Assembly (NCBI RefSeq): GCF_013410875.1
Contig: NZ_JACCCU010000001.1
Coordinates: 2,294,001-2,358,000 of the forward strand
Source of the DNA: Tunturiibacter empetritectus
GTDB taxonomy: Bacteria; Acidobacteriota; Terriglobia; Terriglobales; Acidobacteriaceae
Direction: 5' to 3'
Length of the DNA: 64,000 nucleotides
A program made the position numbers and the translations under genes. The notes under the pieces are model-generated. The model did not search any database and was not told the origin of the DNA. It saw only the letters and a program-made list of their open reading frames with translations. Positions 33,226-42,496 of the stretch are shown here, one piece after another. Every line of letters begins with the position of its first letter. The stretch's first letter is position 1.

Positions 33226-34017
33226 ATGGATCCGAATGAAGGGGATGTCCGGTTTGAGAATGAGGGGACGCTGGAGCCGCTGCCTGTTGTGCGCAAGCGT
33301 ACTGTGGTGATGCGGGCGGTGGGGCTGACGAAGATCTATGCGGCTGTTGCGACAAGGACCGGTTCGGCGCGGCCGGCGATGGAGCTGTTTCGCGGGCTGG
33401 ATCTGAAGGTTCATGCGGGCGAGATGGTCGCGATTGTTGGGGAGAGCGGCGCGGGCAAGAGCTCGCTGCTGCATCTGTTGGCGGCGCTGGATACGCCGAC
33501 GGCTGGGGAGGTTTGGTGTGGGGAAAGCCGGTTGAGCTCGTTTACGCCGAAGCAGGCGGCGGAGTTTCGCAATCGGGATGTGGGGTATGTGTGGCAGTTT
33601 CATTATTTACTTCCGGAGTTTTCTGCGTTGGAGAATGCTGCGATGCCGCTGCTGGCTCGCGGGATGCGACGGGCGGATGCCCTGGAGAAGGCGCAGTTCT
33701 GGTTGGCGGAGGTAGGGTTGGGGGATCGGGCGGAGCATCGCTCGGGGGAGCTGAGCGGCGGGGAGCAGCAGAGGGTGAGCCTGGCACGGGCGCTGGTGAC
33801 GGAGCCGAGGCTGCTGCTGGCCGATGAGCCGACGGGCGATCTGGATGGGAAGACGGCGGAGGCGGTGTTCAGTTTGATCCAGCGGCTGCATGAGGCGCAT
33901 GGGCTGACGAGTGTGCTGGTGACGCATAATCTTGAGTTTGCGGAGCGATGCGATCGAGTGCTGAAGCTGCGGGAGGGGCGACTGGTAGATGGACGAGCGG
34001 GGGAGAGTCGAGTTTGA
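33226..34017 (+). CDS. lolD: LolD-type ABC transporter ATP-binding protein
   Basis: A 263-aa ATPase. Walker A is GESGAGKSS, the signature LSGGEQQR, Walker B LLLADEPTGDLD, and the H-loop VTHN. The GDLD ending is characteristic of the LolD/MacB/FtsE branch. It should power lipoprotein release with the permease at 31322. The first 30 residues are an extension before the domain; ATG 33226 is used, with TTG 33223 beside it. A Q-loop VWQFHYLLPEF is present. Confidence 0.9.
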   Translation: MDPNEGDVRFENEGTLEPLPVVRKRTVVMRAVGLTKIYAAVATRTGSARPAMELFRGLDLKVHAGEMVAIVGESGAGKSSLLHLLAALDTPTAGEVWCGESRLSSFTPKQAAEFRNRDVGYVWQFHYLLPEFSALENAAMPLLARGMRRADALEKAQFWLAEVGLGDRAEHRSGELSGGEQQRVSLARALVTEPRLLLADEPTGDLDGKTAEAVFSLIQRLHEAHGLTSVLVTHNLEFAERCDRVLKLREGRLVDGRAGESRV

Positions 34018-34517
34018 ACGGAACAGAGTGCGCGGGATTGAAAGCGACGGTGTCTGGGCGCTCATGGCCTGAACCTTTGCCGACTGGAAAGGTTGATTCG
34101 CAGCTTTACCGCGGCGGGTGATTCGGCTTCGTGCTTTTGGGGAAGAGAGTTCTGGTGGGACAGGGCTCTGCCGGTCAGTGATCTGTGATCTTACGATGCT
34201 TCAGCGAGTTGCAATCCTGCTTCTTCCCTGTTGGCAGATCATCCAATCAAGAGAAGGAACTACAGTTCCTAGAAGTGCACCTAATTTGGTGCTGGTTTTG
34301 CACAGGGCACGTCTAAAAGAGTGCTAAGTTATGCATAACTTTCGAGGGATTTCGAATATTTTGCGGGGACGACTACACTAGGAAGTAGTGGGATGGATGC
34401 TTCGCAGGTTGAAGTAGCCTGATTTGTCTCCGGGAGTGAGCGGCACGGAGATGGTTGTAGGGACCAACGGCGCTATGCGGCCTTCGGGCTAAGTGGTGGC
34501 CGGCTTGAAGGGGATAT
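34018..34517. promoter_or_regulatory. clpC upstream region with a 16-bp palindrome and CIRCE-like half site
   Basis: 500 bp without a gene. AAGTTATGCATAACTT (34326-34341) is a perfect 16-bp palindrome. Overlapping its left edge is GAGTGCTAA (34319-34327), identical to the right half of the CIRCE (HrcA) operator, but the left half (TTAGCACTC) is not at the canonical 9-nt spacing. GCACC...GGTGC (34277-34281/34288-34292) is a smaller dyad. A TTGCAC hexamer at 34298 could be a -35. The palindrome is 177 bp before the clpC ATG. Confidence 0.45.
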
Positions 34518-36986
34518 ATGTTCGAACGCTATACGGAGAAGGCGCGGCGGGTGATCTTTTTTGCCCGCTATGAGGCCAGTCAGTTTGGGTCGCCTTACAT
34601 CGAGACCGAGCACCTGCTGCTCGGTTTGTTGCGCGAGGACAAGGCATTGACGAACCGCTTTTTGCGGTCGCACGCGTCGGTGGAGTCGATACGCAAACAG
34701 ATTGAAGGCCATACGACGATTCGGGAGAAGGTGTCGACTTCGGTTGATCTGCCGCTTTCGAACGAGTGCAAGCGGGTGCTTGCGTACGCGGCTGAAGAAG
34801 CAGAGCGGCTTTCGCATAAACATATCGGCACTGAGCATCTGCTGCTGGGATTGCTGCGCGAGGAGAAGTGCTTCGCGGCGGAGATTCTGCAGGAGCGAGG
34901 GTTGCGGCTTCCGGCGATTCGCGAGGAGCTGCAGCGGACGACTCAAGAGAAGGCTCCTTCCACGAGCGGCAGCAAAGGACAGCGCGGCGAGCAGAGTATG
35001 CTGGCGGAGTTTTCGCGGGACCTGACTCAGTCGGCGATGGATCAGCAGCTTGATCCGCTGGTTGGCAGGGATAGCGAGGTGGATCGGGTGATCCAGATTC
35101 TGTGCCGGCGCACGAAGAATAATCCGGTACTGATTGGCGAACCTGGCGTGGGTAAGACGGCGATTGTTGAAGGACTGGCGCAGAAGATCGCTGATGGCGA
35201 GGTGCCAAGTTTCCTGGCCGACAAGCGCGTGCTGGCGCTGGATCTTTCGTTGATCGTTGCGGGGACGAAGTATCGCGGGCAGTTTGAAGAGCGGCTAAAG
35301 ACGATCATGAAAGAGCTGATGGAGAATCAGAACTCGATCGTGTTCATCGATGAGCTGCATACACTGGTGGGCGCTGGGTCGGCCGAGGGGTCGCTCGATG
35401 CTGCCAATATCCTCAAGCCTGCTCTGTCTCGCGGCGAGATTCAGTGCATTGGCGCGACCACACCTGCGGAGTACCGCAAGTCGATTGAGAAGGATCGGTC
35501 TTTGGAGCGGCGTTTTCAGGCAGTAAAGGTGCCTCCGCCAAACGAAGAAGACGCGATCAAGATCATCATGGGGATCAAGGAGAAGTACGAGAAGTTCCAC
35601 GCGGTGAGTTACACCGATGATGCGATTACATTCTCGGTGTCGCACTCGAGCCGGTACATTCCTGATCGTTTCCTGCCGGACAAGGCGATCGACTTGATCG
35701 ATGAGGCGGGGGCGCGGGTGAAGCTGCGGCAGACCTCGATGCCTGAGGAGTTGACCGAAGTACAGAAGCGGATCAAGTTCATCGTGCACAGGATGGAGAA
35801 CGCGATTGCGAATCATGAGTTCGAGAAGGCTCGGTTCTACTCGGATGAGGAGCGCAAGGAGCGGGAGAATCTGCGGGCGCTGCGGGACAAGTATCACCTG
35901 GATGACTCTTCGGCGGGCATTGTGACGCGTGGAGATATCGAGGATGTGGTTAGCCGCTGGACGGGCGTGCCGATTACTTCACTGAAGGAAGAGGAGACGC
36001 AGCGGTTGCTGCGAGTTGAGGAAGAGCTGCACAAGCGCGTGATCTCGCAGGATAAGGCGATCTCGGCGCTGGCGCGGGCGATTCGACGATCGCGTGCTGG
36101 ATTGAAGAATCCGGCTCGACCAATCGGAAGCTTCCTGTTCCTTGGACCTACCGGCGTAGGTAAGACGGAGATGGCGCGGACGCTCGCGCAGTTCCTGTTT
36201 GGGAGCGAGAAGGCGCTGATCCGCTTCGATATGTCGGAGTTCATGGAGAAGCACTCGGTGAGCAAGTTGATTGGTTCGCCTCCGGGATATGTGGGCTACG
36301 AAGAGGGAGGCCAGTTGACGGAGCGCGTGAAGCGGAATCCGTACTGCGTGGTGCTGCTCGATGAGATCGAGAAGGCTCATCCCGATGTGTTCAATCTGCT
36401 TCTGCAGGTATTTGAAGACGGGCAGCTGACGGATGGGCTGGGCAATACAGTCGATTACAAGAACTGCATCATCATCATGACTTCGAACATTGGGGCTAAA
36501 CATCTGCAAAAGCGGCAGGGGCTGGGCTTCCAAAGCGAGAAGGAAGACATGGTCATGGACAAGATGGAAGAGTTGGTTCGGGGCGAGGTCAAACGGACAT
36601 TCAACCCGGAGTTCCTGAATCGTCTGGACGAGATCATCATCTTCACGTCGCTCTCGGATGCGGACCTGATGCAGATTCTCGAGCTGCTGGTGCAGCAGTT
36701 GAATGTGAATCTCGTGCATAAGGCGATTACGATCTCGGTGACCGATGATGCGAAGAAGTGGATCATCGAGAAGACGGCTTCGGACCGCAGCTATGGGGCA
36801 CGGCCTCTGCGTCGGGCGCTGCAGCGGTTTGTTGAGGATCCTCTGTCGGAGGCGCTGATCGGCGGTGGGATCGTCGAGCGTCCTGCGTTCCTCGAGGTGT
36901 ACATGGAGAACAACAAGCTGTACTACCGTCCGATCTCCGCTGATGGCGAAGAGAAGATGGCTGGGCTTGAACTGACCACTGTTTAG
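34518..36986 (+). CDS. clpC: ATP-dependent Clp protease ATP-binding subunit ClpC
   Basis: An 822-aa Hsp100 unfoldase. Two Clp-N repeats (around 1-75 and 80-145, each with [11 protein letters not shown]) bind adaptors or substrates. First AAA+ module: Walker A GEPGVGKT, Walker [10 protein letters not shown] middle UVR-like coiled coil follows ([17 protein letters not shown]), then the second module with [11 protein letters not shown] and [16 protein letters not shown]. The C-terminal D2-small domain includes [14 protein letters not shown]. It feeds unfolded substrates to ClpP, encoded 5 kb downstream. AAGGGG upstream of ATG 34518 is the ribosome binding site. A strong terminator follows. Confidence 0.96.
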   Translation: MFERYTEKARRVIFFARYEASQFGSPYIETEHLLLGLLREDKALTNRFLRSHASVESIRKQIEGHTTIREKVSTSVDLPLSNECKRVLAYAAEEAERLSHKHIGTEHLLLGLLREEKCFAAEILQERGLRLPAIREELQRTTQEKAPSTSGSKGQRGEQSMLAEFSRDLTQSAMDQQLDPLVGRDSEVDRVIQILCRRTKNNPVLIGEPGVGKTAIVEGLAQKIADGEVPSFLADKRVLALDLSLIVAGTKYRGQFEERLKTIMKELMENQNSIVFIDELHTLVGAGSAEGSLDAANILKPALSRGEIQCIGATTPAEYRKSIEKDRSLERRFQAVKVPPPNEEDAIKIIMGIKEKYEKFHAVSYTDDAITFSVSHSSRYIPDRFLPDKAIDLIDEAGARVKLRQTSMPEELTEVQKRIKFIVHRMENAIANHEFEKARFYSDEERKERENLRALRDKYHLDDSSAGIVTRGDIEDVVSRWTGVPITSLKEEETQRLLRVEEELHKRVISQDKAISALARAIRRSRAGLKNPARPIGSFLFLGPTGVGKTEMARTLAQFLFGSEKALIRFDMSEFMEKHSVSKLIGSPPGYVGYEEGGQLTERVKRNPYCVVLLDEIEKAHPDVFNLLLQVFEDGQLTDGLGNTVDYKNCIIIMTSNIGAKHLQKRQGLGFQSEKEDMVMDKMEELVRGEVKRTFNPEFLNRLDEIIIFTSLSDADLMQILELLVQQLNVNLVHKAITISVTDDAKKWIIEKTASDRSYGARPLRRALQRFVEDPLSEALIGGGIVERPAFLEVYMENNKLYYRPISADGEEKMAGLELTTV

Positions 36987-37006
36987 TGCGCTGTTAGTAC
37001 GTATAC

Positions 37007-37045
37007 AAAACGCCTCGGCTATTCGCCGGGGCGTTTTATTTTTTT
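37007..37045 (+). terminator. Rho-independent terminator of clpC
   Basis: AAAACGCC (37007-37014) pairs with GGCGTTTT (37030-37037), with further G:C pairing inside (TCGG/CCGG), followed by TATTTTTTT. It lies 21 bp after the clpC stop. Confidence 0.9.
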
Positions 37046-37068
37046 GGAACGTACTGGGGAAGAACGGA

Positions 37069-37149
37069 CAACAGCAAAGGCGAGATACAGGGGTTTCTCC
37101 AGTGCGCTGTTCACGATGAGGCCGTGAACAGCATCAGTCGAAATGACGG
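37069..37149. repeat. Interspersed hairpin repeat, family 2, copy A
   Basis: Unit with GATACAGGGGTTTCTCCAG, a perfect 10-bp hairpin GCTGTTCACG-ATGAGGC-CGTGAACAGC, then CAGTCGAAATGACGG. It shares its flanks and loop with the copy at 33070 and its ends with the diverged copy at 17449. Confidence 0.65.
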
Positions 37150-37175
37150 TGTTTTTTGAGGATGAAAGAACAGAC

Positions 37176-37214
37176 AACGCGAACATCCCGAGGGAGGGCC
37201 GGGATGTTCGCGTT
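37176..37214 (-). terminator. 15-bp perfect hairpin, likely terminator for the YtxH gene
   Basis: AACGCGAACATCCCG (37176-37190) and CGGGATGTTCGCGTT (37200-37214) are perfectly complementary with a 9-nt loop. On the minus strand it lies about 100 nt after the YtxH-like gene and is followed by TTGTCTGTTCTTT, moderately T-rich. Confidence 0.65.
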
Positions 37215-37315
37215 CCAGATAAGGCAGATTGGTGTTGGTGCAGAAAATCCAGACCTGTAGGGAAGAAGAACAGACCCGCAGCGTTAGACGGCGAGGGCTA
37301 ACAACAATAGGGAGG

Positions 37316-37612
37316 CTAAACCAGCGATTGAGCAGTCTTGACAGCACTATTTACGACGTCGCCTGCCTTGTCGATGGCGTAATCCACCTGGCCTTTGCTG
37401 CGCTTGATAGCCTTTTGGGTCTCGTCGCTGAGACGCTCAGCCTGGGTTTTGAGATAGTTACCTGCGTCCTCGAGATAATCGCCTGCGTCCTCAGCTCTTT
37501 TGCGAAGCTGTTTGCGCGTCTTGACTCCTGTTTGCGGAGCGTAGAGGAGAGCAATTGCCGCTCCTGCGCTGACGCCGATGCCGAAGGCAAACCAATAGTT
37601 CTTTGCACTCAT
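37316..37612 (-). CDS. YtxH-domain small membrane-anchored protein
   Basis: A 98-aa protein: one N-terminal membrane segment (YWFAFGIGVSAGAAIALLYAP) followed by a basic, helical tail (GVKTRKQLRKRAEDAGDYL). This is the YtxH pattern, including the ALLYAPQTG stretch. Such proteins are often stress-induced; the molecular role is unknown. It stands alone on the minus strand between clpC and the 31-aa peptide. Confidence 0.88.
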   Translation of the reverse strand: MSAKNYWFAFGIGVSAGAAIALLYAPQTGVKTRKQLRKRAEDAGDYLEDAGNYLKTQAERLSDETQKAIKRSKGQVDYAIDKAGDVVNSAVKTAQSLV

Positions 37613-37812
37613 TCGAAGTTACCTCGTGCGAAATTTCGCTTCTTTGAAATAAGATTCAGCGGAGCGACAATTGGTTGGTTTTTTCTTTGGCATGGCGAAG
37701 GTTTTGAAGCAGTTAGAGGGAATCTTCTGAGGTAATGGCGAGCCGGTTCCCCCGCTTATCCATGCTGCCCAGCGGTCAGCAACCGCAGGCTACAGTGAGG
37801 AAGAGGATACCG

Positions 37813-37908
37813 ATGAAAGACGTTGTGATCGCGCTTGTTTTTCTTGCCATGATCGTCGGGCCGGGTTTTTTTGCTATAGATGTGTTCGGGGAGAAGAAGC
37901 AGTTTTAG
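37813..37908 (+). CDS. Small 31-aa membrane peptide
   Basis: ATG 37813 with AGAGGA (37802-37807) spaced 5 nt upstream opens a 31-codon frame: a hydrophobic stretch VVIALVFLAMIVGPGFFAI followed by a charged tail ending GEKKQF. It is a plausible single-pass membrane peptide. Its last 4 bp overlap the end of the convergent uracil-DNA glycosylase gene. Family not known; the support is the ribosome binding site and the composition. Confidence 0.55.
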   Translation: MKDVVIALVFLAMIVGPGFFAIDVFGEKKQF

Positions 37909-38621
37909 ACGGCGAGTCCGGCCAGTTCCCTTGCCCGCAAAAAGATGCGCGTGAACATGACCCGGTTGAGGCGGCCGGTGTTGGTGTTGCGCAGGGACGG
38001 ATGGTAGGTGGCGAGCAGACTGAGGCCATTGGGAAGGAGATACTCTGCGCCGTGGGAGAAGCGATAGTCCGATTTGCGAGCGATGACGCCGGTTTGCAGG
38101 AGGAAGGCCATGTATCCGTCGAAGGCTATCTTTCCGAGGCAGACCACAACGCGTACGCGAGGGAGTGCTTGAATCTCCTGGGCGAGGTGGGTGCCGCAGT
38201 TGCGAATCTCCTGAGGGAGCGGCTTGTCGCCGGGGGGAGCGCAGCGGACGACGGAGGCGATCCAGGCATGGCGAAGGTTGAGGCCGTCGTCGCGGGTGAC
38301 GGCGCGGGGTTTGCTGGCGAGGCCGAGCTCGTGGAGCACGGGGTACATGAAGTCGCCTGAGCCGTCGCCGGTGAAGGGGCGGCCGGTACGGTTGGCTCCA
38401 TGGGCGCCGGGGGCGAGGCCAAGGATTAGGATGCGGGCGCGGGGGTCGCCGAAGCCGGGGACCGGACGGGACCAGTAGGTCTGATCAAGATAGGCGCGGC
38501 GTTTGGTCTCGCCGATGCCGCGGCAGTAGTCGCGAAGCCGAGGGCAACGTTCGCAGGTGATGATGGTTTCGCGAATCTGCTGCAGGAGGGGGGACGTACT
38601 TTGTAGGTTGGCCGGCGTCAC
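37905..38621 (-). CDS. Uracil-DNA glycosylase, family 5 (UdgB-like, iron-sulfur)
   Basis: A 238-aa base-excision repair enzyme. The cluster cysteines are seen as C-x2-C (CERCPRL) and later in RCAPPGDKPLPQEIRNC. Motif A is GLAPGAHGANRTGRPF, where the polar catalytic residue of families 1-4 is replaced by alanine, as in family 5. The later motif is TYHPSLRNTNTG. It removes uracil, and often other deaminated bases, from DNA. Start is GTG 38621 with GGAGAG upstream. Confidence 0.88.
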   Translation of the reverse strand: MTPANLQSTSPLLQQIRETIITCERCPRLRDYCRGIGETKRRAYLDQTYWSRPVPGFGDPRARILILGLAPGAHGANRTGRPFTGDGSGDFMYPVLHELGLASKPRAVTRDDGLNLRHAWIASVVRCAPPGDKPLPQEIRNCGTHLAQEIQALPRVRVVVCLGKIAFDGYMAFLLQTGVIARKSDYRFSHGAEYLLPNGLSLLATYHPSLRNTNTGRLNRVMFTRIFLRARELAGLAV

Positions 38622-38720
38622 TGCTCTCCATGATAGTGGGTGGGAGACGGCGGGGAGATTGGCGCGTCAAACAACTGAGTAGAATGATGTTCGTATATCA
38701 CAGAGGGAATAGGCGGTAAG

Positions 38721-40052
38721 TTGGAAGATCCAAGATTGAGCAGGATGTACTGGGCGCTTCTAAAGCAGTGGGCGGCGCGGCGGCGCAGAAGTATCTGGCA
38801 TGCCGCGGTAATGCGCTCCGGCCTGCTGACAGTGCTGCTACTGGCCCTGCTGATTGCGGGTCTGGCGTTTGGCTGGCGGACCCACAGGCTGGGACAGTTT
38901 GCGCTGCTGAAGAAGCAGCTTCGGGCCAAGCCAAAGCAGGATATCGTCTTTCGTCCCGGTGGTCAGGATGTGATCACGCTGCAACGCACGCAGATGGTGG
39001 GTGGGGGCGGGCCTGAGTTTCTGTCGACGACGTTGATGCCCGGGCGCGGGATGAATATGCTGCAGATCTCGGCCTATCTTCCGAACAAAGGCGAGGTGAA
39101 TCTGCTGGCTTCGCCGCCGCTGGAGACGGCAGCAGAGCAGCTGAGCGGCACTGGGGCGGATGCCATGGGGACAAAGAGCCTGGCGATGGGCGCGGCGATT
39201 GAGGCTCCCTGGGCTGGCCGGATCTATGGAACGCGGACCCCGGATGGTGGATTGACGGCGATGTGGCGCGGCGTTCATTTGAACCTGCCGACGGGGGTGA
39301 AGGATAGCTATGGGCTCGACGGCGCGGTTGCGGCGGGCGGTTTGCTGCTGAAGGAGCCGTCGACTGCGGTGCACACCAACATCATGCCGGATGGAGGAGA
39401 GGCAACGGCGACGTTTCGGCCCAAGGATTTCGACGGCCACTGGCTCTCGCAGACCGAGATCGATACGACTGTGGTGTTAAGCGGCAGGGTGATTGAGATG
39501 AAGATCGTCGCCCATAATATCGGCGATACTGCGGAGCCGATCGGTATTGGCTGGCATCCTCGGTTTGCGATTCTGAGCGGGCATCGCGGGCAGATATCGC
39601 TGCGGTTGCCGGAGGGCCTTCGCGCGGAGGTGAAGGATCGTCGCACGGGTGAGTTGAGTGGGAGACTGCTGCCGGTGACCGGGACCGAGTATGACTTTAC
39701 CGGACGGGAGGGGGCCCAGCTGGGTGCGTTGAACCTGGACGACAGCTTTGTGGAGCTGAAGCGCGGCATGATGGCAGATGGGCCTGTGGCGGAGCTGCGC
39801 GATCCGGAGAGCGGATACGGGCTGCGGATTACGGCAACCTCGCCTACCATCAAGGCTTTGCGGGTGTATGCCCCGTTGGACGGCTCGTATCTTTCGATCG
39901 AGCCACAGTTCAACTACGACGATCCCTTCGGGCATGAGTGGGCGAAGGGGGAGGATACCGGGATGGTCGTGCTGCAGCCAGGCGAGTCTACGCAATGGAG
40001 GGTGAGGCTTGAGATATTTTCTTTAGACTCGGGCCAGCCGGAACGTTTTTAG
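38721..40052 (+). CDS. Membrane-anchored aldose 1-epimerase-like protein
   Basis: A 443-aa protein with one N-terminal membrane segment (SGLLTVLLLALLIAGLAFGW) and a large galactose-mutarotase-like beta-sandwich: IGIGWHPRFAILSG carries a histidine typical of the fold, and YLSIEPQFNYDDPFG is close to the epimerase C-terminal motif with the catalytic Glu. It may convert sugar anomers at the cell envelope. The start is uncertain: TTG 38721, or ATG 38745. Confidence 0.75.
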   Translation: MEDPRLSRMYWALLKQWAARRRRSIWHAAVMRSGLLTVLLLALLIAGLAFGWRTHRLGQFALLKKQLRAKPKQDIVFRPGGQDVITLQRTQMVGGGGPEFLSTTLMPGRGMNMLQISAYLPNKGEVNLLASPPLETAAEQLSGTGADAMGTKSLAMGAAIEAPWAGRIYGTRTPDGGLTAMWRGVHLNLPTGVKDSYGLDGAVAAGGLLLKEPSTAVHTNIMPDGGEATATFRPKDFDGHWLSQTEIDTTVVLSGRVIEMKIVAHNIGDTAEPIGIGWHPRFAILSGHRGQISLRLPEGLRAEVKDRRTGELSGRLLPVTGTEYDFTGREGAQLGALNLDDSFVELKRGMMADGPVAELRDPESGYGLRITATSPTIKALRVYAPLDGSYLSIEPQFNYDDPFGHEWAKGEDTGMVVLQPGESTQWRVRLEIFSLDSGQPERF

Positions 40053-40243
40053 GGGAGTTTTTTGACGCTCCGAAGTTGTGGAGCAGGGTTTGCGGAGAGC
40101 TTGCGAAGACAGGTGTAGGCGCAGGCGACGGTGGCTGGTTTGACCCCCTCGTACCGGGACTCGTACAGTAGAGAAAGAGGCGTGGATCGCGCTCGTCAGG
40201 ATAGCGGCGTCGGCGCGGCATACACAGACGCACTTTGGAAGGC

Positions 40244-41686
40244 ATGGAATTGACCCCGACTGAGATGACAGAGACCAATGAGACTGCAGAGCTGCAGCCA
40301 GAAGTAGCGACAACGCAAGATCATGAGCATCATGACCACGCTCACGACCATCACGATCATGAGCACACCCATCAGCATGCGCCCGCGCTTAACCCGGAGC
40401 TGACCCGGGAGATTGACGTCGAGGTTGGCGCTGACGAAGTATCGAAGAGCTTCAAGACCGTAGTGAAGCGATACCAGAAGCTGGCGAGGATTCCTGGCTT
40501 TCGCGCGGGAAAGGTGCCTGAGACGCTGGTGCGCTCGAAGTTTGCGAAGGAGGTTCGGCAGGAGGTTCTGGAGAGCCTGGTGTCGGAGCGCTTCCGTAAG
40601 GCAATTGATGAGCAGAAGCTGCGTCCGGTGTCGGAGCCGCAGTTGCTGGATCTTCAGTTGTTCGACGGCCAGCCGTTGAAGTTCAAGGCTGCGTTTGAAG
40701 TTGCACCGGAGATCGACGTTGCCGGCTATGACAGCGTCTCGGTGACCAAGCCCGAGGCTTCGCTGACCGATGAGGAGTACGATGCGGAGCTGGCCCGCGT
40801 GCTGGATGGCCACGCTACCGTCGAGCCGGTGGAAGAGGATCGTCCGCTGGTCGATGGCGACTGGGCGCAGATCCAGTTTCGCGGCGAAGTAAAAGACGTG
40901 GCGCAGACGGTGACCGAGGCTGGCGTGCAGAGCGTTTCGAACAGCGAGCCGATTACGGGCGAGGATGTGCTGATCGAGATTGGCGGGAAGAATACGCTGA
41001 CTGCCTTCAACGAGGCGCTGCGTGGGGCGAAGGCTGGGCAGGGGCTGAAGTTCGAGGTGGACTATCCGGCGGACTTCGGCGAGCGGCGGCTTGCCGGGCA
41101 GACTGTGAGCTATGACGTGACCGTGAAGGGCATCAAGCACAAGAGCTATCCGGAGCGGGATGCGGAGTTCGCCAAGCAGCTGGGCAACTACGAGAGCTGG
41201 GAGGAGTTCGAGAGCAAACTGCGCGAGCATGCTTCGGATCGCAAGAAGAACGCGCTCGAGAACGCTGCGAAGGACAAGATGCTCGGTGAGTTTGTCGAGA
41301 AGTTCCAGTTCCCTGTTCCCGAGGCGTTTGTGCAGCAGCAGGTCGAGGCGCGGCTGGATCGCGGGCTGCGGGCACTGGCGCAACAGGGTATGAAGGTTGA
41401 GGATATGCGCAAGCTGGACTTTCAGCAGCTGCGTGCCTCGCAGCGCGACCTGGCGGTGAACGAGGTGAAGGTTTCGATGATCCTCGATCGCATCGCGGAG
41501 GTGGAGGGCGTCACGCTGAGCGAACAGGATCTGGAGCGCGAGTTGTTGTTGCTCTCGATTCAGTCGCGTGAGCCGCTGGAGACGCTTCGTGACAGGCTGT
41601 CGAACGATGGCGGGCTGGACCGGATTCGCGAGCAGATGCGGCGCGAGAAGACTGGAAGCGTGCTCTACGAGAAGCTGGCTTCGTAG
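40244..41686 (+). CDS. tig: Trigger factor with histidine-rich N-terminal extension
   Basis: A ribosome-associated chaperone and peptidyl-prolyl isomerase, 480 aa. The ribosome-binding loop is PGFRAGKVP (canonical GFRKGKVP), then the FKBP-like PPIase domain (around DGDWAQIQFRG) and the C-terminal substrate cradle. Before the normal start of the family lies an extra segment of about 45 residues with 11 histidines between residues 27 and 45, alternating with Asp and Glu. That could bind metal. ATG 40244 is chosen; TTG 40235 and ATG 40265 are alternatives, and none has an ideal ribosome binding site. It heads the tig-clpP-clpX-lon cluster. Confidence 0.93.
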   Translation: MELTPTEMTETNETAELQPEVATTQDHEHHDHAHDHHDHEHTHQHAPALNPELTREIDVEVGADEVSKSFKTVVKRYQKLARIPGFRAGKVPETLVRSKFAKEVRQEVLESLVSERFRKAIDEQKLRPVSEPQLLDLQLFDGQPLKFKAAFEVAPEIDVAGYDSVSVTKPEASLTDEEYDAELARVLDGHATVEPVEEDRPLVDGDWAQIQFRGEVKDVAQTVTEAGVQSVSNSEPITGEDVLIEIGGKNTLTAFNEALRGAKAGQGLKFEVDYPADFGERRLAGQTVSYDVTVKGIKHKSYPERDAEFAKQLGNYESWEEFESKLREHASDRKKNALENAAKDKMLGEFVEKFQFPVPEAFVQQQVEARLDRGLRALAQQGMKVEDMRKLDFQQLRASQRDLAVNEVKVSMILDRIAEVEGVTLSEQDLERELLLLSIQSREPLETLRDRLSNDGGLDRIREQMRREKTGSVLYEKLAS

Positions 41687-41698
41687 ATATAAAAAACA

Positions 41699-41726
41699 AA
41701 ACAGAGGATTCTGTTTAAAGATTTTT
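41699..41726 (+). terminator. Weak hairpin between tig and clpP
   Basis: AAACAGA (41699-41705) and TCTGTTT (41710-41716) pair with a 4-nt loop and are followed by AAAGATTTTTT. It may attenuate transcription between tig and clpP. The stem is short and A/T-rich. Confidence 0.35.
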
Positions 41727-41741
41727 TAGAAAGAGAGCGTT

Positions 41742-42332
41742 ATGGGACTAGTACCGATGGTGATCGAGCAGACGAGCCGGGGCGAACGCGCCTACGACAT
41801 TTACAGCCGTCTGCTGCGGGACAACATCATTTTTCTGGGCACGCCAATCGATGACAACATCGCCAATGTGATCATTGCGCAGATGCTGTTTTTGAGCCAG
41901 GAAGACCCAGAGAAGGATATTCAGCTCTACATCAACTCGCCGGGCGGATCGATCACGGCCGGACTGGCGATCTACGACACGATGCAATACCTCAAGAACG
42001 ATGTGGTGACGTTCTGCATTGGGCAGGCTGCCAGCATGGGCGCGTTTCTGTTGATGGCGGGCAAGAAGGGCAAGCGATTTGCTCTGCCGAACTCGCGCAT
42101 CCTGATCCACCAGCCGTCGATGGGCGGGCTGAGCGGACAGGCTACCGATATCGACATCCATGCACGGGAGATTCTGCGCATTCGCGAGATCACGAACAAG
42201 CTGATGAGCGCCAGCACGGGCCAGACGCTGGAGCGGATCGAGCGGGATGTGGAGCGCGACTTCATCATGACGGCCGCGCAGTCGAAGGAGTATGGGATCA
42301 TCGACGACATCATCGATCGGCCCCGCACCTAG
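41742..42332 (+). CDS. clpP: ATP-dependent Clp protease proteolytic subunit ClpP
   Basis: The serine peptidase that forms the 14-subunit barrel, 196 aa, normal length. Catalytic triad: Ser98 (GQAASMGAF), His123 ([10 protein letters not shown]), and Asp173 (ERDFIMTA region). It works with ClpX (next gene) and ClpC (34518). AGAGAG upstream of ATG 41742 serves as ribosome binding site. A terminator hairpin follows before clpX. Confidence 0.97.
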   Translation: MGLVPMVIEQTSRGERAYDIYSRLLRDNIIFLGTPIDDNIANVIIAQMLFLSQEDPEKDIQLYINSPGGSITAGLAIYDTMQYLKNDVVTFCIGQAASMGAFLLMAGKKGKRFALPNSRILIHQPSMGGLSGQATDIDIHAREILRIREITNKLMSASTGQTLERIERDVERDFIMTAAQSKEYGIIDDIIDRPRT

Positions 42333-42350
42333 TTACCGCGGTGCTATTGG

Positions 42351-42382
42351 AAGAGCCCGGGCACTGGTTCGGGCTCTTTCGC
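42351..42382 (+). terminator. Hairpin after clpP
   Basis: AAGAGCCCG (42351-42359) pairs with CGGGCTCTT (42370-42378), 10-nt loop, then TCGCATATG. The T-run is short, so partial termination is likely and clpX may have its own promoter. Confidence 0.6.
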
Positions 42383-42496
42383 ATATGACCATTTCGGGGT
42401 ACTCCGGTGCCCTTCGAACCATGCTTTGTAAGTTGAATCGGGTGTAAACTTACAGCAGGACTTTGTTGTGCGCACGACTCAGGAGTAGTCGCATCT

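Noticed and set aside
34261..34345. Complete CIRCE element before clpC
   Set aside because: Only the right half matches exactly; the left half at 9-nt spacing is not present, so I list it only as a half site.
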